This document shows positions 17,812 to 27,450 of a stretch of 64,000 bases of DNA, piece by piece. The position numbers and the translations under genes are program-made. Position 1 is the first letter of the stretch, and every line of letters starts with the position of its first letter. The DNA lies in the NCBI GenBank assembly GCA_025655595.1, contig JAHXIO010000005.1, positions 186,001-250,000 on the forward strand. The letters are read 5' to 3'. The notes below the pieces were generated by a model that worked only from the letters and a program-made list of their open reading frames with translations, did not search any database and was not told where the DNA came from. The DNA comes from Candidatus Thiodiazotropha sp. (ex Monitilora ramsayi) (GTDB lineage Bacteria; Pseudomonadota; Gammaproteobacteria; Chromatiales; Chromatiaceae).

Positions 17812-18380
17812 TGATCGACAATTACGATTCTTTTACCTATAACCTGGTGCAGTACCTGGGGGAGCTGGGAATAGAGGTCAAAGTGGTGCGCAACGATGAG
17901 ATTGCAGTCTCGGAAATAGACGCCATTGAACCCGATCAGATCGTGGTATCCCCCGGTCCCTGTACCCCCAACGAGGCGGGTATATCGGTAGAGACTATCA
18001 GAACCTACGCGGGGCGTATCCCGATTCTCGGCGTCTGTTTGGGGCATCAGTCTATCGGTCAGGCATTCGGCGGTAAGATCGTGCATGCTCGAGCAGTGAT
18101 GCATGGTAAAACCTCTCCGATCCATCATGCGGACACAGGTGTTTTCAGCGGCCTGGAAAATCCATTCGAGGCGACTCGGTATCACTCCCTGGTGATCGAG
18201 AAAGAGACGCTGCCAGAGTGTCTCGAGGTCACCGCATGGACCGAACAGGATGGCAAAATGGACGAGATTATGGGTGTGCGTCACAAAGAGCTCAGGGTAG
18301 AGGGTGTGCAGTTTCATCCGGAGTCGATCCTGACCCGGCACGGTCACGACATGCTACGCAATTTCGTCGAGGGAAAATGA
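17802..18380 (+). CDS. trpG: Anthranilate synthase component II (glutamine amidotransferase)
   Basis: 192 residues, class I glutamine amidotransferase that feeds ammonia to TrpE, and possibly also to PabB. Motifs: [15 protein letters not shown] at the start, [11 protein letters not shown], the catalytic Cys in [15 protein letters not shown], and the His-Glu pair in VQFHPESI. Not fused to trpD, unlike in E. coli. It overlaps trpE by ten bases. Confidence 0.96.
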   Translation: MLLMIDNYDSFTYNLVQYLGELGIEVKVVRNDEIAVSEIDAIEPDQIVVSPGPCTPNEAGISVETIRTYAGRIPILGVCLGHQSIGQAFGGKIVHARAVMHGKTSPIHHADTGVFSGLENPFEATRYHSLVIEKETLPECLEVTAWTEQDGKMDEIMGVRHKELRVEGVQFHPESILTRHGHDMLRNFVEGK

Positions 18381-18562
18381 TTGATCAGTGTCCGCCAATG
18401 AGCTTGATGAAACACAAATCGATTCTGTCGACGGTGATTCAATCTGTAGGGTACGGATTTGTCGCACTTTACGCCTCAGAAAGGGTACATTGATCCAGAA
18501 GAATTTCGCGTTTCATCGCGTTCATTTGCAGACACAGAAAAAATTAGTGGGGGAGGTGCGCT

Positions 18563-19585
18563 GTGGAAATGCAGCAAGCAATCAACAAAGTGCTGGCCAG
18601 ACAGGACCTCACCGGCGACGAGATGACCGGTGTGATGCGGACCATCATGACCGGTGGTGCCACGCCGGCTCAGATCGGCGGTTTTCTCATCGGTCTGCGC
18701 ATGAAGGAGGAGACAGTGACCGAGATCAGTGCCGCCGCCTCGGTTATGCGGGAGCTGGCGTCAGGGGTCTCTATTGCCGGTCTGGATAACACGGTAGATA
18801 TTGTTGGCACCGGTGGTGACGCCTCCGGCACCTTCAACGTCTCCACTGCGAGTATGTTTGTGGCGGCAGCCGCCGGGTGCCATGTGGCCAAACATGGTAA
18901 CCGTTCCGTCTCTTCCAAATCCGGCAGCGCCGATGCCCTGGAGGCTGCCGGCGTCAGGCTCGATCTGACACCACAGCAGGTGGAGCATTGTGTGCGTGAA
19001 GTGGGTGTGGGTTTTATGTTCGCCCCTGGACACCACAGTGCTATGAAGCATGCCATTGGCCCACGCAAAGAGATGGGGGTACGTACCATATTCAATGTCC
19101 TGGGTCCGCTGACCAATCCCGCAGGGGTGCCCAATCAGTTGCTGGGTGTTTTCAGCAGTGACCTGTTGGAGACCATGGCAGAGGTCCTGCAGCGCCTGGG
19201 CAGCCGTCATGTGATGGTGGTTCATTCACGTGACGGACTGGACGAGATCAGTATCGGGGATGTGACCGATGTGGCTGAGCTCAAAGATGGCCAAATCCGT
19301 CGCTTTCTCATCCAGCCGGAGGATTTCGGTTTCAAACGCGATTCACTGGATAGTCTGAAGGTCAGGGACGCGGCGGAAAGTCTGTTGACGATTCGCGGAG
19401 TGCTGGAGGATAAGCCGGGACCGGCGAGAGATATCGTGGTGCTCAATGCCGGCGCCGCGATCTATACGGCGGGTATCGCCCCCGATCTGAAAACCGGCAT
19501 CAATATGGCCGATGAGGCCATTGCCAGCGGCGAAGCGCGCAACCGACTCGACCGTCTGGTCGTGCTGACGCAGAGTTTCGACTGA
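18563..19585 (+). CDS. trpD: Anthranilate phosphoribosyltransferase
   Basis: 340 residues. Transfers phosphoribose from PRPP to anthranilate. GTG at 18563 is preferred because a GGGAGG site sits seven bases before it; an ATG two codons later is the alternative. Motifs: [16 protein letters not shown] for PRPP binding, [35 protein letters not shown] and [11 protein letters not shown]. The 182 bases between trpG and trpD show no gene or clear terminator. Confidence 0.96.
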   Translation: MEMQQAINKVLARQDLTGDEMTGVMRTIMTGGATPAQIGGFLIGLRMKEETVTEISAAASVMRELASGVSIAGLDNTVDIVGTGGDASGTFNVSTASMFVAAAAGCHVAKHGNRSVSSKSGSADALEAAGVRLDLTPQQVEHCVREVGVGFMFAPGHHSAMKHAIGPRKEMGVRTIFNVLGPLTNPAGVPNQLLGVFSSDLLETMAEVLQRLGSRHVMVVHSRDGLDEISIGDVTDVAELKDGQIRRFLIQPEDFGFKRDSLDSLKVRDAAESLLTIRGVLEDKPGPARDIVVLNAGAAIYTAGIAPDLKTGINMADEAIASGEARNRLDRLVVLTQSFD

Positions 19586-19587
19586 AG

Positions 19588-20385
19588 ATGAAAGAAACAC
19601 CGGATATCCTGAAAAAGATCGTCAACCGCAAGCTGGAGGAGATCGCCCAGCGTCTGAGCGAGAGACCCCTCGAACTGTTGGAAGGGGAGTTGGCGCAGGC
19701 CTCGCCGGTAAGGGGGTTTGCGGACGCCATTGCAGCGAAAATTGAGGCGGGCCGGCCAGGTGTTATTGCGGAGATAAAACGGGCTTCGCCGAGCAAGGGT
19801 ATCCTGCGTGAGAATTTCAAGCCGGCTGAGATTGCTCGCAGCTATGCGACGGGTGGTGCCGCCTGTCTGTCTGTGTTGACCGATATCGACTTCTTCCAGG
19901 GCAGTGATGCCTATCTGCGTCAGGCGAGGGCTGCTTGCGATCTGCCGGTGATCCGCAAGGATTTCATTATCGATCCCTATCAAGTCTACGAAGCGCGGGC
20001 TATGGGGGCTGATTGTATCCTGTTGATCGTCGCCTGCCTCGACGACAGGCAGCTCAAGACCCTCAACGATCTGGCGCACCACCTGGGTATGGATGTGTTG
20101 ATCGAGGTGCATGATGCCGAAGAGTTGGATCGGGCATTGCAGGTGGATAACCGGTTGATCGGCATTAACAACCGTGATCTGCGTACCTTTGAAGTGAGCC
20201 TTGAGACTACCCTCGAGATGTTGCCGCGAATCCCTTCGGATCGCATCCTGGTTACCGAGAGCGGAATCCTGAACCGTGAAGATGTGGCATTGATGCGTGA
20301 GAATACGGTCAACGCCTTCCTGGTGGGGGAAGCGTTCATGCGGGCGGAGGATCCCGGAACAAGGTTGGCGGAGTTGTTTGGCTGA
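19588..20385 (+). CDS. trpC: Indole-3-glycerol-phosphate synthase
   Basis: 265 residues, TIM barrel that closes the indole ring. Motifs: [14 protein letters not shown] at the start, [12 protein letters not shown] with the catalytic Lys, [45 protein letters not shown] and TESGI. It lacks the fused TrpF domain found in E. coli. It starts two bases after the trpD stop. trpF, trpA and trpB are not in the window. Confidence 0.97.
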   Translation: MKETPDILKKIVNRKLEEIAQRLSERPLELLEGELAQASPVRGFADAIAAKIEAGRPGVIAEIKRASPSKGILRENFKPAEIARSYATGGAACLSVLTDIDFFQGSDAYLRQARAACDLPVIRKDFIIDPYQVYEARAMGADCILLIVACLDDRQLKTLNDLAHHLGMDVLIEVHDAEELDRALQVDNRLIGINNRDLRTFEVSLETTLEMLPRIPSDRILVTESGILNREDVALMRENTVNAFLVGEAFMRAEDPGTRLAELFG

Positions 20386-20444
20386 CAGTTACAGCCTGTC
20401 TCGATAGTTGCCGCGATAAACTTGTAGGCTGGTCAGCCTGGGTC

Positions 20445-21098
20445 TTACCGCGTACCGAACACAACGATAGTCTTGCCTTTGACGCTGATCAGCCCCTGCT
20501 CTTCCAGGTTTTTTAAGACTCTGCCTGCCATTTCCCGGGAGCAACCGACAATACGCCCGATCTCCTGACGGGTAATGCGGATCTGCATGCCGTCGGGGTG
20601 GGTCATGGCATCCGGCTCCTTGCACAGGTCGAGCAGGGTGCGGGCGATGCGGCCGGTGACGTCGAAGAATGCCAGGTGCCCGACCTTGCTGCTTGTCTGC
20701 GAGAGTCGTTGGGAGAGCTGCGCGCCCATGGCATAAAGAATTTCTTTGGTGTAATCCTTCAAGTCGTGATCGAACAGTTGCTCCAGTCGCTGATAGCTGA
20801 TTTCGGCGATCTGACAGGGGGTACGGGTGCGTACCATGACGCTACGTTTCGGTTCCGGCACGAAGATACCCATCTCGCCGATGAACTGACCTTTATTGAG
20901 ATAGGTGAGGATGATCTCGCGTCCATCCTCATCCTCGATATAGACAGCGACTGAGCCTTCGGTCAGGTAATATAGGATATCCGCAGGATCACCGATGTGG
21001 ATGATCTCTGTATTCTTGGGATAGCGTCTGCGATGGCAATAGGAGAGGAATCGTTGTAGATACTCTGGTTCCTGCGGCGGCGGTTTTATGATCGACAT
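20445..21098 (-). CDS. crp: cAMP receptor protein (Crp/Vfr family)
   Basis: 217 residues. The ATG at 21098 ([11 protein letters not shown]) is chosen over an upstream start because it gives the usual Crp/Vfr length. The N-terminal half binds cyclic AMP: phosphate-binding segment [19 protein letters not shown]. The C-terminal winged helix contains [21 protein letters not shown]. It is the global transcription regulator of carbon and virulence genes in relatives, and could supply the cyclic-nucleotide context for the CNB protein at 3230. It is divergent from the OsmC gene, an arrangement also seen for crp-yhfA in E. coli. Confidence 0.94.
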   Translation of the reverse strand: MSIIKPPPQEPEYLQRFLSYCHRRRYPKNTEIIHIGDPADILYYLTEGSVAVYIEDEDGREIILTYLNKGQFIGEMGIFVPEPKRSVMVRTRTPCQIAEISYQRLEQLFDHDLKDYTKEILYAMGAQLSQRLSQTSSKVGHLAFFDVTGRIARTLLDLCKEPDAMTHPDGMQIRITRQEIGRIVGCSREMAGRVLKNLEEQGLISVKGKTIVVFGTR

Positions 21099-21421
21099 GA
21101 TCCTATGACTCTTGAGATGCAGAGTGCAGAACAGTGACGGTAGATATGATTGCGAAACACCAGAGATGTTTCCCCTGAAAATCCTACTGTCGCCACCATC
21201 GGTCCTCTTGGTTAAATTATTATGCAAGTGTTGATGAGGGTTAAGGAATAAGTTTAGCAACCCTTTTCAACTTGTCGAACTTACGACTATCTATAGCGTA
21301 ATTTTGCGTATAGTGTAACAAATAAAGCGGGCCCGGGGGATTTGGCTCCGTAACAATCAACGACCAATATTTGCGATGATTTGAACTGTGTCGCAGAGAT
21401 ATGAATTTAGGGGAGTAGTGC
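21099..21421. other. Divergent promoter region of crp and the OsmC gene
   Basis: 323 bases without a gene. It is AT-rich in the middle (about 21200-21320) and should contain both divergent promoters. I found no full CRP consensus site, tRNA or terminator. GGGGAG sits seven bases before the OsmC start. Confidence 0.5.
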
Positions 21422-21838
21422 ATGAGAGCAAGGGTGAAATGGGTGGAGGCGGCCACCATGCTGGGGGAGGCTGGGAGTGGTCATGCCGTTGTGATGGATG
21501 GGCCACCCGACCACGGAGGGCGCAATCTGGGTGTCAGGCCCATGGAGATGCTGTTACTGGGTATGGGAGGCTGTACCGAGTTTGACGTGCTGTCCATTTT
21601 GAGAAAATCTCGCCAGCAGGTAACCAGTTGCGTAGTGGAACTGGAGGCGGAGCGGTCCGAAAAAGACCCTAAAATCTTTACCCGTATTCATGCCCACTTT
21701 GTATTGCATGGGCGGGATCTGAGCGAGAAACACGTAGCCCGGGCGATCTCTCTCAGTTCGGAAAAGTACTGCTCTGCTTCTATCATGCTGGGTATGAGCG
21801 CCGAAATCACACACGATTACGAGATTCACAATGACTAA
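21422..21838 (+). CDS. OsmC family protein (YhfA type)
   Basis: 138 residues. OsmC-like proteins reduce organic peroxides through two cysteines or act as small stress proteins. Motifs: NLGVRPMEMLLLGMGGCTEFDVLSIL, with the first conserved Cys, and a later SSEKYCSASIML with the second. This is the YhfA subgroup, which is next to crp in E. coli too. The stop overlaps the next gene by eight bases. Substrate is unknown; the paired Cys are intact. Confidence 0.9.
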   Translation: MRARVKWVEAATMLGEAGSGHAVVMDGPPDHGGRNLGVRPMEMLLLGMGGCTEFDVLSILRKSRQQVTSCVVELEAERSEKDPKIFTRIHAHFVLHGRDLSEKHVARAISLSSEKYCSASIMLGMSAEITHDYEIHND

Positions 21839-23435
21839 GGGTGCTGAGTTCGACGCATTGGTCAGTGACTTTTACCGGGTCTGGTTCAGATTTCACCCGG
21901 TTGCCGCCATCTATGCCGGCGTTGCCGGTTACGAAGGGCTTCTAGACCCGGACGGGGATGACGATGTCGGTGCCCTTTCTCACCTGTTGAGCAATCTTCT
22001 GGTGAGTCTGAAAGAGCTCGATTATGACGACCTGGATCCGGACCGGCAGTTGGATCTGCAGCTGATATACGGCGCGGTCATGATTGAACATCGGGTTCTA
22101 TTGGAGCACGACTGGCGTCATCGGGATCCGGCCAAATACCTCCCATTGAGGCTGCTGCAGGAACTGGTCGTGCGGCAGCCGGAGCGACTCTGCGAAGCGT
22201 TGATGGGGATTCTCGAAAAGACACCGAACTATTTACGGGATGCTCGCGGCCGACTCACCGAACTGCCTGGATTGGTCTCCACACTGTGGCTGGCCGATGC
22301 CCTAGAGATGGCTGAAAAAGGGGTGCCCTGGCTGAAGCGTCTGGGGCGGGATCTACCCCAAACCAAGGAGTGTTGCGCTGATCAGGGAAAACTGCAGGCC
22401 CTGAGCGGGCAGGCCGCCGAGGCGATTGAGGACTACAAGGTCAGACTGATCAAAGATATGACGCCTATTGCCAGCGGCACGGCGGACTGCGGTGCCAATC
22501 TGCTCGGCTGGCTTCTAAAGCATAGGGATCAGCTCAGTTTTACGGCTGATGATGCCCTGGTCTATGCCCAAAAAAGACTGCAGCAGTGTTACGCGGCGCT
22601 TGAACAGCAGGGCCTGACCCTGCAGGACTTGAAATCGTTGGAGGGAGAGAAGCTCTCGGGTGATGCCCGGATTCAGGCTTATCACGCGGAAGCGGAAACA
22701 TTGCGCAGTTTTCTCCAGGCCGAGTCGCTACTGCCGGTTATCGAACAGCCTATGGAGTTCCAGGTGACGGACGGCTGTTTCCGGCAGCCCGACTGCGGCA
22801 GCTACCTGCGTAGTGAGCAGGGCGGTATATTCCTTGTCCCTCATGATCAGCAGGTCGGTGGGGGTGAAACGCTCTCCGCCATCCGCATGCGCTCTCTCTA
22901 TGGCGGCTGGGCCGGCCGGCACTATCTGGCCTGGGCGGGTGATGTGCCCGCGCACAGCCTGATCCGCCAGCTCAATCCCTCTGCGGCCTTTAAACGGGGT
23001 TGGGCCCATTACATGAGCCGGGTGCTGGAGGCCAGAGGTTATTTCAGCGAGGCGGATCGTGTAGTGATCAATCAACGTCGACTGGCGCTGGCTGAACAGG
23101 CGGTGGTGGACCTGCAGTTCCATGCCGGCGAGATCAACAGTCGGCAGGCGCTGGAGCGTTTAAAGGTATTGTCCGATATCCCCTGCTGGGCAGAGGTGAG
23201 TCTGACTGCGATTTCCCGTCGGCCAAGCGATGCCTTCATGGCGCTTCTGGGAGCGGATCTGATAGAGCTGCTTGCTGGACGGCTGATGCGGGAACAGCCG
23301 GAAATGACACTGATGGCTTTCCACGAGGCGTTGCTGGCCCACGGCGCAGTGGCCCTGCCTTTGGTGGTGAAGCGTGCGTTTGGGAAAGACGCCTGGGAAG
23401 AGGCGCTTGGTGAGGTGCTGAATGAATCGGCCTGA
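21831..23435 (+). CDS. DUF885 family protein, probably catalytically inactive
   Basis: 534 residues of the DUF885 family, alpha-helical proteins related to M32-like zinc peptidases. Active members have HEAYPGHH followed by an EGWALY segment. Here the matching region reads YGGWAGRHYLAW (357-368) and then RGWAHYMSR, so the first His-Glu and the later Glu are all missing while the surrounding fold is kept. No signal peptide is seen. It is coupled to OsmC (eight-base overlap) and to the VOC gene (14-base overlap). It is probably a non-catalytic or altered-function member; the family call itself is fairly secure. Confidence 0.75.
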   Translation: MTKGAEFDALVSDFYRVWFRFHPVAAIYAGVAGYEGLLDPDGDDDVGALSHLLSNLLVSLKELDYDDLDPDRQLDLQLIYGAVMIEHRVLLEHDWRHRDPAKYLPLRLLQELVVRQPERLCEALMGILEKTPNYLRDARGRLTELPGLVSTLWLADALEMAEKGVPWLKRLGRDLPQTKECCADQGKLQALSGQAAEAIEDYKVRLIKDMTPIASGTADCGANLLGWLLKHRDQLSFTADDALVYAQKRLQQCYAALEQQGLTLQDLKSLEGEKLSGDARIQAYHAEAETLRSFLQAESLLPVIEQPMEFQVTDGCFRQPDCGSYLRSEQGGIFLVPHDQQVGGGETLSAIRMRSLYGGWAGRHYLAWAGDVPAHSLIRQLNPSAAFKRGWAHYMSRVLEARGYFSEADRVVINQRRLALAEQAVVDLQFHAGEINSRQALERLKVLSDIPCWAEVSLTAISRRPSDAFMALLGADLIELLAGRLMREQPEMTLMAFHEALLAHGAVALPLVVKRAFGKDAWEEALGEVLNESA

Positions 23436-23832
23436 CAGGCACTTGGGATTGCGTCATGTGGCCTTGAATGTCAGCGATATGGTCGCTAGTGAACACTTTT
23501 ACGTGGAGCTGTTGGGGCTGGAAGTGGAGTGGCGTCCCGATCCCGACAATCTCTACCTGACGTCCGGACCTGATAACCTGGCATTGCACAAGGCTGCGGA
23601 TGATGAGCGGGATGAAGCGGTGCAGAGGCTCGACCATATCGGCTTTTTTCTGCCTACCGAAGAATCAGTGGATGCATGGTTCGAATTTCTCAATAGTGCC
23701 GGTGTGCAGATGCGCAATGCGCCAAGAACTCACCGGGACGGTGCCAGGAGTTTCTACTGTTATGATCCGGATGGTACGGTCGTGCAGATGATCTACCATC
23801 CGCCGATCATCGCATACGAAGCCGGGGAGTAA
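23422..23832 (+). CDS. VOC (glyoxalase/dioxygenase fold) protein
   Basis: 136 residues with the paired beta-alpha-beta-beta-beta VOC fold. LRHVALNVSDMVASEHFYVELLG supplies the first metal-ligand position, RLDHIGF the central one and FYCYDPDGTVVQMIYHP the last. Such proteins include glyoxalase I, dioxygenases and antibiotic-binding proteins; the substrate is not readable. It overlaps the DUF885 gene by 14 bases, so it belongs to the OsmC-DUF885 transcript. Confidence 0.85.
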   Translation: MNRPDRHLGLRHVALNVSDMVASEHFYVELLGLEVEWRPDPDNLYLTSGPDNLALHKAADDERDEAVQRLDHIGFFLPTEESVDAWFEFLNSAGVQMRNAPRTHRDGARSFYCYDPDGTVVQMIYHPPIIAYEAGE

Positions 23833-23871
23833 CCCGCCTGCGGGGAATCTCGATCAGGGACCGGGCGCAGG

Positions 23872-25233
23872 TTATAGAAGAAAAATTGTCGCGAGCCCGA
23901 GAAAGGCCAGAAACCCAACCACGTCCGTGATGGTGGTCAGCAGAACCCCCCCCGCCAGTGCCGGGTCTATGCCAAGCTTTTCCAACAGCAACGGCAGCGC
24001 GGCGCCGGCCAGGGCGGCAAAAAGCAGGTTGATAGTGATAGCGGCCGCGATCAGCAGGGCGATGCTGGTATTCTGGAACCAGATGCCCGCGATAACGCCC
24101 ACAACCACTGCCCAGATGACGCTGTTGATGCCGCCTACCGCCAGTTCCTTGATCATCAGCCAGCGGGAGTTGTTTGCGGAGAGCTGTCCCAGCGCGATAC
24201 CCCGGATGGCCAGTGTCAGGGTCTGGGTACCGGCAATACCGCCCATACTGGCGACGATGGGCATGAGGACTGCAAGTGCGACTATCTGGTCGATGGTCGA
24301 TTCGAACTGACGGATCACCCATGAGGCCAGGAAGGCAGTCAGGAGGTTGATGCCGAGCCAGAGTGCGCGACGCTGGGCACTGACCAGTACCGGAGCGAAC
24401 ATGTCCTCGTCTTCGCTCAGACCGGCATGGCCCATAAATTGGTGCTCGCCCTCCTCCCGGATGACATCGACCACGTCGTCGATGGTGATACGGCCCAGCA
24501 GGTGCCCTTCTTCATCTACCACGGGTGCGGAGAGCAGGTCGTGCTGTTCGAAACGGTTGGCCACCTCTCTCTCGTTCCAATCCGCGGGGATGGGCTGGAT
24601 ATCGAGGGACATTACCTCGGCCACACTGTCATCCGGATCATTGGTCAGTATCCGGCTGAGTGAGATGGCGCCGAGATAGAGGCCGTCCCGATTGACCACG
24701 AAGAGCTTGTCGGTATCTTTCGGTACCTTTTCGCCAAGCCGGCGAAGATAGCGCATCACCACGTCAATGGTGACCTCGGCGCGCACGGTGACCGTGTCGA
24801 GGTTCATCAAACCGCCGGCACTGTCCTCGGGGTAGGGCAGGACCGATTCCAGCCGCTCCCGGTACTGATGATCGAGGGAGTCGATCACCTCCCATGTGAT
24901 ATGTCGGGGCAGCTCTTTGACCAGATCGGCCAGATCGTCGATCTCCAGCCCTTCAGTGGCGGCAACGATGTCCGCAAGATCCATCTCCTGCAGAAGGCTT
25001 TCGCGTACCTCATCGGTCACATCAAGCAGAACCACACCTGCCGCCTGTTCATCCAGCAGTTCCCAGACGACCTTACGCTGGGTGAGCGGCAGGGATTCCA
25101 GGAGATGGGCGATCTCGGCCGGGCGCAGGGCGTTGAGCATCTTGGTCGCCTGCTGCAGCGTGCCCCCTTCCAACAGCGTTGTCACCGCCTGCAGTCGGTT
25201 GTCATCCGAGTTGTTCTGCAGGTTGGTTGACAT
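23872..25233 (-). CDS. mgtE: Magnesium transporter MgtE
   Basis: 453 residues. The N-terminal helical domain (about 1-130), tandem CBS domains (about 130-260; LFVVNRDGLYLGAISLSRIL and LLGRITIDDVVDVIREE) and five C-terminal membrane helices follow the usual MgtE order. The pore signature is MPIVASMGGIAGTQTLTLAIRG. The cytoplasmic part senses Mg and closes the channel. It lies downstream of ptsI with a 122-base gap; no Mg riboswitch structure was recognised. Confidence 0.95.
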   Translation of the reverse strand: MSTNLQNNSDDNRLQAVTTLLEGGTLQQATKMLNALRPAEIAHLLESLPLTQRKVVWELLDEQAAGVVLLDVTDEVRESLLQEMDLADIVAATEGLEIDDLADLVKELPRHITWEVIDSLDHQYRERLESVLPYPEDSAGGLMNLDTVTVRAEVTIDVVMRYLRRLGEKVPKDTDKLFVVNRDGLYLGAISLSRILTNDPDDSVAEVMSLDIQPIPADWNEREVANRFEQHDLLSAPVVDEEGHLLGRITIDDVVDVIREEGEHQFMGHAGLSEDEDMFAPVLVSAQRRALWLGINLLTAFLASWVIRQFESTIDQIVALAVLMPIVASMGGIAGTQTLTLAIRGIALGQLSANNSRWLMIKELAVGGINSVIWAVVVGVIAGIWFQNTSIALLIAAAITINLLFAALAGAALPLLLEKLGIDPALAGGVLLTTITDVVGFLAFLGLATIFLL

Positions 25234-25355
25234 ATGGACACCCTGTGTGAAGTTGAGGTGCAGTGTAGCAGGGGGCCGATGGGGCGTGAAGATAACCGGA
25301 TAGGATAGGAGGGGGTTTCTCGATCGGGATAGGGCGTTGCTTTAGCCGGAAAATG

Positions 25356-27098
25356 CTATGTCAGGTTGAAGATCTCTTCGAATAAGGCTGTTGAGTTCGG
25401 CTGCTCGATAAGCAGTTGGAAGTATCGCTCTGTGCGTTCCTGCAGGTTTGTCAGATTGCAGTGTCGAATGACCTCTCTGGCTTCGAGCAGTGCGCTTGGG
25501 TGCATACTCATCTCTCTTAATCCCATGCCGATAAGCAGGCGTATATAGTGGGGATCGCCTGCCATCTCGCCACACATGCTGACCGGTATACCGGCCTGGT
25601 CAGCGGCATTGATGGTGTTCTGTATCAGGTTGAGAACCGCCGGATGCAGGGGGTCGAAAAGAAAGTTGACCTCCTCGTCCATACGATCGACCGCAAGGGT
25701 ATACTGGATCAGATCGTTGGTGCCGATGGAAAGAAAGTCGAGCTGCCTGGCAAATGCGTTGGCCGCGATAGCGGCAGCGGGTATCTCGATCATGCCGCCT
25801 ATCGGTAGGGAGGCATCGTAGTGCAGGTGCTGATTGCTGAGCTCTTGTTTGGTCCGTTCGATCAGGTCGAGTACCTGCATCAGCTCCGGTACGCTTGAGA
25901 GCATTGGGATCATCAGACGGACAGGTCCTTCGGCAGATGCCCTCAAGATGGCCCGTAGCTGGGGCAGAAAGAGTTCCGGCTCCTTAAGGCAGAGACGGAT
26001 GGCGCGGAGTCCCAGTGCGGGGTTGACCGCAGGCATGCAGCCGGATTCACTGATAGCCCCGGTCGATTTGTCCATGCCCAGGTCCAGCGTCCTGATGGTG
26101 ATCGGTATGCCATTAAGTTCTCTCACGGCAGCCAGATAGACTTCCAGTTGCTCCTCCTCTGAGGGAGGGTCGGGGCGATTCATGTAGAGAAACTCGGTAC
26201 GGAAAAGGCCGACCCCATCCGCGCGGTTATCGAGGGAGATCCTGATATCTTCCGGTAATTCGATATTGGCTTGCAGGTAGATATGGTAGCCGTCCGTGGT
26301 CATGGTCGGCAGATCCACCTGCCGTCTTAAGTCGGCCTCCCGCTTCAGCCTGGCACTGATTCTCTCCCGGTAGTGATGCAGAATTCGTTCAGTGGGATCT
26401 GCAAGGACCACACCCTGGGCCCCGTCGACCACCAGGGTTTCTCCCTGCCGGAATAGCGTCGTGGCTTGGTGGATACCGACAACGGCGGGAATGCCGAGAC
26501 TCCTGGCAAGTATCGCGGTGTGGGAGAGAGGGCCGCCGAACTCTGTGACAAAGGCGGCGATCCCCTGATTCTTCATCATGATGGTCTCTGCGGGTGTCAG
26601 ATCACGGGCAACGACCACACGCCCCTCGAGGTTGTCGCTGTGAGTGGGCTCTCCGCCTGCCAGGACGAACTGAATCTGACCGACCACATGGTCCACATCA
26701 TCTTTGCGTGTGCGCAGGTAGGGATCGTCCATCTCATCAAACACCCGGACCAGTTCGTCCCGGCGGACCTGTAGCGCCCACTCTGCACTGAATTGTTTTT
26801 CTCTTATGAGACTGATGGTGGCCTGGCTGATAGCGACGTCTTCCAGCATCAGCAGGTGGGTGTCGATGAACTCCGAGATATCGGGTGCCGTATCTCCGGG
26901 AATCTGCTCACGCACGCCCCGCAGGTGGTTTGAGGTGGCTTCGACAGCGGCCTGGAATCGATCGATCTCGCTATCGACCTGTGTCTTGCTGATCTCCCGC
27001 ATACTGATTTCGGTCACGCCGGAGTTCAGCAGATAGGCCTCGCCGATGGCGACCTCACGGCTGGTATTGATCCCGATACCCTGACAAGAGAGTGTCAC
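25356..27098 (-). CDS. ptsI: Phosphoenolpyruvate-protein phosphotransferase (enzyme I)
   Basis: 580 residues; takes phosphate from phosphoenolpyruvate and passes it to HPr. The phospho-His is His193 in TEFGGPLSHTAILARSLG. The C-terminal PEP-binding barrel has GLFRTEFLYMNR, NPALGLRAIRLCL, IGTNDLIQYTLAVDR and the catalytic Cys in VSMCGEMAGDP. It has no GAF domain, so it is EI rather than EI-Ntr (PtsP). It overlaps ptsH by four bases. No sugar-specific PTS permease is in the window, so the likely role is regulatory phosphotransfer. Confidence 0.95.
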   Translation of the reverse strand: MTLSCQGIGINTSREVAIGEAYLLNSGVTEISMREISKTQVDSEIDRFQAAVEATSNHLRGVREQIPGDTAPDISEFIDTHLLMLEDVAISQATISLIREKQFSAEWALQVRRDELVRVFDEMDDPYLRTRKDDVDHVVGQIQFVLAGGEPTHSDNLEGRVVVARDLTPAETIMMKNQGIAAFVTEFGGPLSHTAILARSLGIPAVVGIHQATTLFRQGETLVVDGAQGVVLADPTERILHHYRERISARLKREADLRRQVDLPTMTTDGYHIYLQANIELPEDIRISLDNRADGVGLFRTEFLYMNRPDPPSEEEQLEVYLAAVRELNGIPITIRTLDLGMDKSTGAISESGCMPAVNPALGLRAIRLCLKEPELFLPQLRAILRASAEGPVRLMIPMLSSVPELMQVLDLIERTKQELSNQHLHYDASLPIGGMIEIPAAAIAANAFARQLDFLSIGTNDLIQYTLAVDRMDEEVNFLFDPLHPAVLNLIQNTINAADQAGIPVSMCGEMAGDPHYIRLLIGMGLREMSMHPSALLEAREVIRHCNLTNLQERTERYFQLLIEQPNSTALFEEIFNLT

Positions 27099-27364
27099 TG
27101 CTCTTCTCCGAAGCGGTCATTAATGAGATCAATCAGGGCCTGTAGTGCCTGGGTCTCATCTTCTCCATTCACCTCGAGTTGTAATACGGTACCTTGGTTG
27201 GCGGCCAGCATCATCACCCCCATGATGCTCTTGCCGTTGACCCGTTGGCCATTGCGTAACAGGTAGACATCGCTTCGGTAGATGCTCGCGCAACTGACCA
27301 GTTTAGCAGCAGCCCGTGCATGCAGCCCCAGTTTGTTAATAATCTCTATCTCTTGGTTGAGCAT
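27095..27364 (-). CDS. ptsH: Phosphocarrier protein HPr
   Basis: 89 residues. His15 in NKLGLHARAAAKLV receives phosphate from enzyme I, and Ser46 in VNGKSIMGVMMLAA is the site used by HPr kinase. Both are present, consistent with hprK 1 kb away. It overlaps ptsI by four bases and lies 86 bases from rapZ; many relatives have a mannose-type EIIA gene in that gap, but there is none here. Confidence 0.95.
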   Translation of the reverse strand: MLNQEIEIINKLGLHARAAAKLVSCASIYRSDVYLLRNGQRVNGKSIMGVMMLAANQGTVLQLEVNGEDETQALQALIDLINDRFGEEQ

Positions 27365-27450
27365 CTTTTGTTATTTAGCCGTTCGATTGGCGACTAAGAA
27401 TGATTTCGAGTGATTGTTGTCTTTATGCATCATTTTTTCAGGGTGACCTG

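Noticed and set aside
18388-18789. Open frame between trpG and trpD
   Set aside because: It runs into trpD in another frame, and its start lacks a ribosome-binding site; trpD motifs fix the real frame.
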